From Nonlabens sp. (GTDB lineage: Bacteria > Bacteroidota > Bacteroidia > Flavobacteriales > Flavobacteriaceae), in contig JANQTO010000018.1 of assembly GCA_030731685.1 (NCBI GenBank), positions 1 to 8,258 of the forward strand: a DNA stretch of 8,258 nucleotides, written 5' to 3'. The notes beneath the pieces are model-generated. The model was not told the origin of the DNA. It worked only from the letters and a program-made list of their open reading frames with translations, and ran no database searches. Positions within the stretch are counted from its first letter, which is position 1, and every line of letters starts with the position of its first letter. The position numbers and the translations under genes were made by a program. Below are positions 1 to 5,236 of the stretch, piece by piece.

Positions 1-2
1 GC

Positions 3-830
3 CCTTATGCCGGTTTTGAAGAACTCATGCAACAGGCTGAATATTTTGTGGATTCCCTAGCGGCATACAGGTCTGACTTTGCATTGTTTCCTGAATATTT
101 TAATGCGCCGCTCATGGCAGCATACAATGACCGTAGCGTTCCAGACGCGATACGTGAACTTGCAAAATACACCGTGATGATACGTGAGCGTTTTTCTGAA
201 CTGTCCGTCAAGTACAACATCAATATTATCACAGGTTCCATGCCTGAAATCATAGACGATAAACTTTATAACGTAGGAAATTTATGTAGACGCGATGGTA
301 CCATCGAGCGTTATGAAAAAATCCACGTAACTCCAGACGAGGAAAAAGTGTGGGGTCTTACCGGTGGTAGTAACATACAAACCTTTGATACCGATTGTGG
401 TAAAATAGGAGTTCTTATATGTTACGACAGCGAGTTTCCAGAACTAAGCCGCATCATGGCCGAAGAAGGAATGAAAATATTATTTGTTCCGTTCTTAACC
501 GACACACAAAATGCCTTTAATCGCGTGAAATTATGTGCACAGGCACGCGCTGTAGAAAACGAGTGTTATGTAGTTATCGCAGGTAGTGTAGGTAACTTGC
601 CAGCTGTGGAAAACATGGATATTTCCTATGCGCAAAGCGCGGTTTTCACGCCGTGTGATTTTGCGTTCCCAGCAAACGGTATCAAAGCCGAAGCAACCGC
701 AAACACAGAGATGATTCTCATAGCCGATGTGGATTTAGACCTACTTAAGGAACTACACAACCACGGCGCTGTTAAAAACATAAAAGACCGTAGGACTGAC
801 TTGTATAGTGTTTCTAGGATAACGAAGTAA
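3..830 (+). CDS. Carbon-nitrogen hydrolase (nitrilase superfamily), C-terminal part of a larger gene cut by the left edge; probable GNAT-hydrolase fusion
   Basis: The reading frame is open from base 3 with no stop before it, so the ATG at 27 is probably an internal methionine and the gene starts outside the window. Counting from that ATG, the nitrilase triad is visible: Glu23 in FPEYF, Lys98 in YEKIHVTPDE and Cys132 in GVLICYDSEFPE. The superfamily hydrolyses non-peptide C-N bonds (amides, nitriles, carbamoyl compounds) in the cytoplasm; the substrate here cannot be read from sequence. The residues before the ATG (PYAGFEEL, then MQQAEYFVDSLAAY) resemble the linker and hydrolase start of Bacillus YhcX-like proteins of about 510 residues, which carry an N-terminal GNAT acetyltransferase domain. 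That domain would lie upstream of the window; this is inference from memory of the family. The C-terminus is intact and the gene converges on the glycosyltransferase operon. Confidence 0.88.
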   Translation, partial: PYAGFEELMQQAEYFVDSLAAYRSDFALFPEYFNAPLMAAYNDRSVPDAIRELAKYTVMIRERFSELSVKYNINIITGSMPEIIDDKLYNVGNLCRRDGTIERYEKIHVTPDEEKVWGLTGGSNIQTFDTDCGKIGVLICYDSEFPELSRIMAEEGMKILFVPFLTDTQNAFNRVKLCAQARAVENECYVVIAGSVGNLPAVENMDISYAQSAVFTPCDFAFPANGIKAEATANTEMILIADVDLDLLKELHNHGAVKNIKDRRTDLYSVSRITK

Positions 831-883
831 ATACGATTATAGGTTTAGAATACTGCTAACCTATTATTACTTGAATAATTTAG

Positions 884-920
884 AAAGCCATCAATTATAG
901 AAATGTGATTGATGGCTTTT
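884..920. terminator. Bidirectional intrinsic terminator between converging genes
   Basis: A perfect 12-bp inverted repeat, AAAGCCATCAAT (884-895) and ATTGATGGCTTT (908-919), encloses a 12-nt loop. On the plus strand the stem ends in TTTT; on the minus strand it ends in TTT followed by an AT-rich run. It sits 54 bases past the hydrolase stop and 28 bases past the stop of the membrane transferase, so it can serve both converging units. The rest of the 831-947 gap shows nothing else. Confidence 0.8.
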
Positions 921-947
921 ATGATTTAATTAAAAAAGAATGTGTCG

Positions 948-2348
948 TCAATTTAAAGTCATGCGTAAACCGAGTTTGTGAACAGCATAAAGCTCATAAA
1001 CCAGCACCGCGTAAACAGGTACATACTCTATGGCGAGCAGCCAACCGTATTCTGCGTTATTAGGATTTGAATAGCCTTGATAGCTTAGAAAAATGGTATA
1101 ACTCCACACCATCATATATCTATAATTTGTAAAGACTGAAAATAGTAATGGCATAAGCAAGTACCAAGGATGAACCGTCATGGTTAAAAACAAGTAAGCG
1201 GTAAACGAAAAAACAATGGTCGTGAGCATTGTTTCTGGACGCTCGTTTTTTCTAAGTAATGCGAGGCCTGCTATAATAAGAAGCGTCATAGCCGGCAGCA
1301 CAGCTCCTGCAGTTTTAATAATGTTTGTTCCGGTGAGCTTATACCCTATACTTTTTAAAGCCCCAAAAATTCCTGCATTATACTCAAAGTTTCCAAACCA
1401 CAAACCAATGGTACGCGTGTAATTCTCCAGCAACTCATCACTTAAAAATGGTAAAAACCCTAAGACTATAACAGTAAAAACTGCCGTATAATAGACAGCC
1501 GCTTTTTTAAAACCTAAACGCTTATATAACGATGGTAATAACAGCAATGGTATTAATTTAAGCAACACGCCATACCCTAAAAAAAGTGCACTTTTTAATC
1601 GCTGATTCCTAAAAAGAAAGTATACCGCAAGCAAACTAAAAAATGCCATAACACCTTCCCAATGCAAATTACCCGTAAGCTCAACAATCACAAACGGATT
1701 CAAAAAATATAACAGTATAAGCCAAAGCGGTTTGTCTAACAAACGCAAAAGCTTGGTTCCCACAATGAATATTCCTATTTCAAATGCGATAATAATAAGC
1801 CTCATCCACACGACGGTTGCCAGCATGCTCTTGCCACCTAACAAAGCAGCGACAGCAAAGAATAATTGATTTAACGGCGGATAATTTGTGTAATTATTTA
1901 CTGAAATCTCGCCCATGTGAGCGTGCAAAAATGTCGCATTAGGAATATGTGAAATGTTCCCTGATGCAACTAAGTCGTGAGGTAAATAAAGATAAGGATT
2001 ATAACCACCTAGCAACATATGGCCATCCCATATGAATCTAAAAAAATCTTGTGATAGATTAGGCGTGTACTCAATTAAGGAAAGTCTGAATATGATACCT
2101 ACCATAAACAACGCACCTAACATCGGGTTGCCGTAAAACCAGGTTCCTAACCAAGCTGGGGCTATACTCAACTCATTCTGGTGAACGTGCTTAGCTATGT
2201 ACATAAATCCTAAGAAAGCGGCAAACAGGATGCTGTAGGTGGCAAAGAGCTGCAAGAACTCATCACGCACCAACGCAAACATAAAGGAATAGCCTACAAT
2301 ACTGGCAATACTAAGTAAACCAAGAAGATTTCCTAGTTTACGCGCCAT
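948..2348 (-). CDS. Polytopic GT-C-type glycosyltransferase (mannosyltransferase-like membrane protein)
   Basis: This 466-residue protein has about a dozen hydrophobic segments, from residue 10 to about 457, and no signal peptide. In the first large loop it carries SQDFFRFIWDGH (99-110), which fits the acidic motif that GT-C enzymes place after their first membrane helices, followed by GYNPYLYLP (115-123), NYPPLNQ (155-161) and HPWYLLMP (393-400). These short motifs recur in bacterial polyprenol-phosphate-dependent mannosyl- and glucosyltransferases of the GT87/MptA-MptB type. Such enzymes use a polyprenyl-phosphate sugar donor on the outer face of the inner membrane; the exact sugar and acceptor are unknown. 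Its ATG directly follows the TAA of the upstream GT2 gene (TAAATG), so translation is probably coupled. It is the last gene of the operon and is followed by the hairpin at 884-919. Family-level assignment is firm, specificity is not. Confidence 0.82.
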   Translation of the reverse strand: MARKLGNLLGLLSIASIVGYSFMFALVRDEFLQLFATYSILFAAFLGFMYIAKHVHQNELSIAPAWLGTWFYGNPMLGALFMVGIIFRLSLIEYTPNLSQDFFRFIWDGHMLLGGYNPYLYLPHDLVASGNISHIPNATFLHAHMGEISVNNYTNYPPLNQLFFAVAALLGGKSMLATVVWMRLIIIAFEIGIFIVGTKLLRLLDKPLWLILLYFLNPFVIVELTGNLHWEGVMAFFSLLAVYFLFRNQRLKSALFLGYGVLLKLIPLLLLPSLYKRLGFKKAAVYYTAVFTVIVLGFLPFLSDELLENYTRTIGLWFGNFEYNAGIFGALKSIGYKLTGTNIIKTAGAVLPAMTLLIIAGLALLRKNERPETMLTTIVFSFTAYLFLTMTVHPWYLLMPLLFSVFTNYRYMMVWSYTIFLSYQGYSNPNNAEYGWLLAIEYVPVYAVLVYELYAVHKLGLRMTLN

Positions 2349-3860
2349 TTACGATTTATCTGATATACTACGTATAAAAACAAACCCAAAACCGATGAAC
2401 AACATCAGGTGAAAAGGAAACAGTCCGAAATCACCACCTTGGTCACCCACCACAAAAGCAGAGTACATTCCAAAAGCAAAATACAAGCACAACAGTCCTT
2501 CTATAATAACATTAGGACTAATCTTTTTGCGCAGGTATTTGTTTGCTTTCCAGTTTCCACCTACGGCTGCAAGGTTGAATTTAGGTGTGCGCACAAACTC
2601 GCTGCGCTTACCTGCATGACCTTCTAAAACCGCTAGGGAATTATGTAATGAAAAGCCCATAGCTATGGAAAAGAATGTAAAAAACATTCCAATAAAGCTT
2701 ATGAAGTTCTTAAAACCACCACCATAGGTGATTTTATACATATACCAGTAGCATATAAAAAACATAATAGAGCTAGAAACAAAGAAGCTCATTATTGCAA
2801 AATAGGTTGCTAAGTGAGCGTGCTCATTTTTAATGTAAAGCATCGGGATGCTCAACACACCTACAAGAAATACGTTTAAGAACATCGTACTGTTCAACAA
2901 GTGCATAACACCATGGACCTTTGATTTAAAAGACATGTCGCTAGACACAACACGCTTAAACATTTTTTGAAAGTTTTCGGCTCCACCTTTGTTCCATCTA
3001 AATTGCTGGGACCTCGCAGCACTTATAACTATTGGCAATTCGGCAGGTGCTGTAACGTCTTCTAGGTATTTAAATTTCCATCCTTTAAGTTGTGCACGGT
3101 AGCTTAAATCTAAATCTTCAGTAAGCGTGTCGCCTTCCCAGTTACCAGCATCTAAAATGGCTTGTTTGCGCCATATACCTGCAGTACCGTTAAAATTTAT
3201 AAAGTGGCCTTTAGAATTACGACCTACTTGTTCTAGTGTAAAGTGCGCATCTAAAGCAAATGCTTGTATGCGTGTTAATATGGAGTAATCTCTATTAAGG
3301 TGCGCCCATCGTGTTTGTACAACACCTATCTCTGGGTCTTTAAAGTGACCTACAGTTTTAAGCAGCCAGTTTGGTTCTGGAAGGAAATCGGCATCAAAAA
3401 TGGCGATAAATTCACCCTTTGCTACTTCTAGACCTTCTTTAAGCGCACCAGCTTTGTAACCAGAACGGTCTGTTCGTGTGATATGCTTAATATCTAAGCC
3501 TGTAGCCGCAAGTTTCTCAACATGTGCTTTTGTGGCTATTACCGTATCGTCAGTAGAATCGTCTAGAACCTGTATCTCAAATTTCTCACGTGGATAGTCC
3601 ATCAACGCAATGTTGTCAAGCAATCGCTCCATCACATATTCCTCATTAAAAACAGGAAGTTGCATGGTTACGTAAGGAACCTCATCTGGATTATTAAGGT
3701 CAAATTGCGGCCCGTGCTTCACATTTTTACGCGCTTTTAAATAATTAAAAAGCAGGTTGAGTTGAGCAATAGCATAAAACAGAATAAGTATGAGTGCTAT
3801 CGAGTAGATAACCATACACACCATTTTAAGCGGGTACCAATTAAAAGCAAGTATCATCAT
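2349..3860 (-). CDS. Membrane-bound family 2 glycosyltransferase, cellulose-synthase/CslA-like
   Basis: This 503-residue enzyme has an N-terminal membrane helix (about 12-37), a cytosolic GT2 catalytic domain (about 62-300) and about five more membrane helices (about 316-497). The full D, D, D, QxxRW signature of processive-type beta-glycosyltransferases is present: DDSTDD at 100-105, DAD at 156-158, TED at 247-249 and QQFRW at 285-289. The later stretch GKRSEFVRTPKF is typical of CslA/glucomannan-synthase-like bacterial relatives. It would polymerise or transfer a hexose from a nucleotide sugar at the inner membrane. No PilZ domain is seen, nor is there a BcsB-like partner nearby, so classical cellulose synthesis is unlikely. 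The start overlaps the stop of the upstream DPM1-like gene by four bases (ATGA), with a second ATG one codon later. The downstream gene begins immediately at its stop. The GT2 call is certain; product and processivity are inferred. Confidence 0.9.
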   Translation of the reverse strand: MMILAFNWYPLKMVCMVIYSIALILILFYAIAQLNLLFNYLKARKNVKHGPQFDLNNPDEVPYVTMQLPVFNEEYVMERLLDNIALMDYPREKFEIQVLDDSTDDTVIATKAHVEKLAATGLDIKHITRTDRSGYKAGALKEGLEVAKGEFIAIFDADFLPEPNWLLKTVGHFKDPEIGVVQTRWAHLNRDYSILTRIQAFALDAHFTLEQVGRNSKGHFINFNGTAGIWRKQAILDAGNWEGDTLTEDLDLSYRAQLKGWKFKYLEDVTAPAELPIVISAARSQQFRWNKGGAENFQKMFKRVVSSDMSFKSKVHGVMHLLNSTMFLNVFLVGVLSIPMLYIKNEHAHLATYFAIMSFFVSSSIMFFICYWYMYKITYGGGFKNFISFIGMFFTFFSIAMGFSLHNSLAVLEGHAGKRSEFVRTPKFNLAAVGGNWKANKYLRKKISPNVIIEGLLCLYFAFGMYSAFVVGDQGGDFGLFPFHLMLFIGFGFVFIRSISDKS

Positions 3861-4558
3861 TTTTTAAGGCCGTATTTAAAAATCCATGTTAAAATTTTAA
3901 CACCTGCAAAGATAGCACCTTTAATGGTTCCTGAAACTTTTGAGACACCTATCCTGTTTCTATATTTTACAGGTACTTCTGCGTAGGAAAATCCTCTTTT
4001 CAATACTTTCAGCTGCATTTCAACCGTCCATCCGTAGGTCTGGTCTACCATATTGATTTCTAAAAGCTTGTTGTATTTAATAGCCCTAAAGGGTCCTAAA
4101 TCAGTAAAACGGGAATTAAAAAACAGGGTCATAAGCGAAGTTGCCAGCCAGTTACCGAATATTTGAGGGATGGTCATGGAACCGCTTTCGCGAAAGCGTG
4201 CAACCCTAGAACCTACTACAAAATCAACGTTATTTTCTATTATGGGAGCAACTATGAGCAAGAGTTCTTCTGGATAATCGCTATAATCACCATCTAAAAA
4301 AACTACGATGTCTGTAGGCTCTTCCAGATTTGAAAGATATTCCATTCCTTTTAAACAGGCAAAACCATAGCCTCCACGCGGCTCGCTAAGCACTGTCGCA
4401 CCAGCCGCAGCAGCTACTTGAGCAGTGCGGTCTGTAGAATTGTTGTTCACTACGATTATCTCAGAAACTAGAGAAGGAATATCCTTAATTACCAGTGGAA
4501 TGGAGGCTTCTTCATTATAGGCCGGAATAATAACTCGTATGATGGTTTTTTGATTCAA
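3857..4558 (-). CDS. DPM1-like family 2 glycosyltransferase (polyprenyl-phosphate sugar synthase), TTG start
   Basis: This is a 233-residue soluble GT2 protein with PAYNEE (12-17), VVNNNSTD (36-43), the metal-binding DGDYSDYPE (89-97), PQIFGNWLAT (131-140) and DLGPFRAI (153-160). These motifs follow the order seen in dolichol-phosphate mannose synthase-like proteins, which move a sugar from a nucleotide donor to polyprenyl phosphate on the cytoplasmic face. There is no C-terminal transmembrane pair, as in short DPM1-type enzymes; residues 212-230 may be an amphipathic membrane-contact segment. The frame is closed by TAG directly before the TTG at 4558-4556, and the first in-frame ATG is residue 72, after the nucleotide-binding motif, so TTG is the only sensible start. 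It heads the operon and would supply the lipid-linked donor for the GT-C gene. Residues RFRES (121-125) are encoded by a perfect 16-bp palindrome. Confidence 0.88.
   Translation of the reverse strand: MNQKTIIRVIIPAYNEEASIPLVIKDIPSLVSEIIVVNNNSTDRTAQVAAAAGATVLSEPRGGYGFACLKGMEYLSNLEEPTDIVVFLDGDYSDYPEELLLIVAPIIENNVDFVVGSRVARFRESGSMTIPQIFGNWLATSLMTLFFNSRFTDLGPFRAIKYNKLLEINMVDQTYGWTVEMQLKVLKRGFSYAEVPVKYRNRIGVSKVSGTIKGAIFAGVKILTWIFKYGLKK
4183..4198. repeat. Perfect 16-bp palindrome CGCTTTCGCGAAAGCG inside a coding region
   Basis: The sequence is its own reverse complement over 16 bases and is GC-richer than the surrounding gene. It encodes part of residues 120-125 (ARFRES) of the DPM1-like enzyme, in the variable loop between the GSRV segment and the PQIFGNW segment. 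I find only one copy in this window. From memory, a very similar palindrome is abundant in some marine Flavobacteriaceae genomes, giving recurrent RFRES- or AFAKA-like peptides in unrelated proteins; that link is a recollection, not something shown here. Confidence 0.6.
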
Positions 4559-4577
4559 CTATTTAATATTAGGGTGG

Positions 4578-4606
4578 CAAAAGTAGTAATTAAAAAAGGT
4601 CGTCAA
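4578..4606 (-). promoter_or_regulatory. Bacteroidota-type promoter of the glycosyltransferase operon
   Basis: Read on the minus strand, TACTTTTG (4585-4578) matches the Bacteroidota -7 consensus TAnnTTTG at every fixed position. A TTG (4606-4604) lies 18 bases upstream of it, in the place of the -33 element. The TTG start codon follows 19 bases after the -7 box, giving an expected leader of only about 12-15 AT-rich bases without a Shine-Dalgarno site. The element lies in the 50-base gap after the MORN-repeat gene, so the operon can be transcribed independently of it. Confidence 0.65.
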
Positions 4607-4608
4607 CA

Positions 4609-5109
4609 TTAGCGTATGCGATTGTTGAGCGTCGCGAGCGAGAAATCTGGATGGTCCTTTTTAAAAGCACGATAACTGCTCCACTGACCTAAGCGCTGGT
4701 TACGCTGATATTCCTCTACTTTAGTAAGCATCCTACTTTTATAATAAAGCACGTAGCCAGTCAGTAAATCGTCTTTGAATTGTTTTTTTATTTTTTTAAA
4801 GCCTCCTGTACGGTAGAATGTCCACCAGGAGTTTTTAGCGCCGTTTTTAAAGTAGCCTTCTTTAGTCACTCGATTATTTTCGTAAAAATACCAGTAATCG
4901 CTCGCTAAGTCGTTTGAATAATTTCCGGCAGTGGTTTTTACGCCTGTCGCTGAATAGGTAATCCAGTAACCATTTTTCTTATTGTCTTCTATCCAGCCTT
5001 CAGCACTTATCATTCCGTTATCATAATAGGTGCGCACGTAATCACGAGCGCCCGCAAGGTTAGCTAAAAAACTGAAAACAGTAATTATTAATATAAAGCG
5101 AAATGTCAT
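4609..5109 (-). CDS. Exported MORN/YwqK-type repeat protein
   Basis: This 166-residue protein starts with a Sec signal peptide (hydrophobic 4-18, AGA at 19-21 as a likely signal peptidase I site before RDY). The mature part is almost entirely five tandem units of 23-24 residues, at about 28-50, 51-74, 75-97, 98-121 and 122-145. They follow the pattern aromatic-Y-x-x-G, then G-x-W/Y, then a polar turn and a G-x-W-like end. Such repeats are typical of MORN_2/YwqK proteins (COG2849). Databases often label them 'YwqK family antitoxin', but nothing here points to a toxin: there is no small partner gene and the protein appears exported. The last two units are degenerate. A role in surface or periplasmic binding is inference only. 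The start ATG is the only one ahead of the signal peptide. It lies between the barrel-protein gene and the glycosyltransferase operon, all on the same strand. Confidence 0.8.
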   Translation of the reverse strand: MTFRFILIITVFSFLANLAGARDYVRTYYDNGMISAEGWIEDNKKNGYWITYSATGVKTTAGNYSNDLASDYWYFYENNRVTKEGYFKNGAKNSWWTFYRTGGFKKIKKQFKDDLLTGYVLYYKSRMLTKVEEYQRNQRLGQWSSYRAFKKDHPDFSLATLNNRIR

Positions 5110-5236
5110 TGGGCCTTTGTTTAGAGCAAAGAAACTCCGCGCATTTCACAAAAGCATCACGTACTATCAACCAATTTCCACAAGAAGGAATTATGTGCCA
5201 TAATAAAGGAAAATAGTGCCGTGCTGTGATTAACTA
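5110..5236 (-). other. 127-base gap between the barrel gene and the MORN-repeat gene
   Basis: No open frame and no convincing intrinsic terminator is seen. It contains a short inverted repeat, ATTATG-TGC-CATAAT (5190-5204), and two direct GTGCC copies (5195-5199, 5216-5220) offset by 21 bases. On the minus strand TTTCTTTG (5134-5127) resembles the Bacteroidota -7 box with one mismatch, 17 bases before the ATG of the MORN-repeat gene, but a well-placed -33 element is missing. Read-through from the barrel gene is possible. Confidence 0.3.

Noticed and set aside
2349..3860. Cellulose synthase (BcsA)
   Set aside because: The catalytic signature is shared, but there is no PilZ domain and no bcsB, bcsC or bcsZ neighbour. 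The RTPKF region fits the CslA-like branch better.
4591..4628. Possible terminator for the MORN-repeat gene: TCAACA/TGTTGA stem followed by six T on the minus strand
   Set aside because: The stem is only 6 bp with a 14-nt loop, overlaps the stop codon, and is separated from the T-run by five bases, so it is too weak to call. The T-run is better explained as the spacer of the operon promoter.
4609..5109. Toxin-antitoxin module based on YwqK similarity
   Set aside because: There is no toxin-like neighbour, the protein has a signal peptide, and both flanking genes are envelope enzymes or receptors.
5115..5131. CTTTG-TTTAGAG-CAAAG inverted repeat upstream of the MORN-repeat gene
   Set aside because: A 5-bp AT-rich stem of this kind is expected by chance and has no supporting context.
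5127..5134. TTTCTTTG as promoter -7 box for the MORN-repeat gene
   Set aside because: It has one mismatch to TAnnTTTG, and the nearest TTTG upstream is only 14 bases away, too close for a -33 element. It is mentioned in the gap entry but not called.
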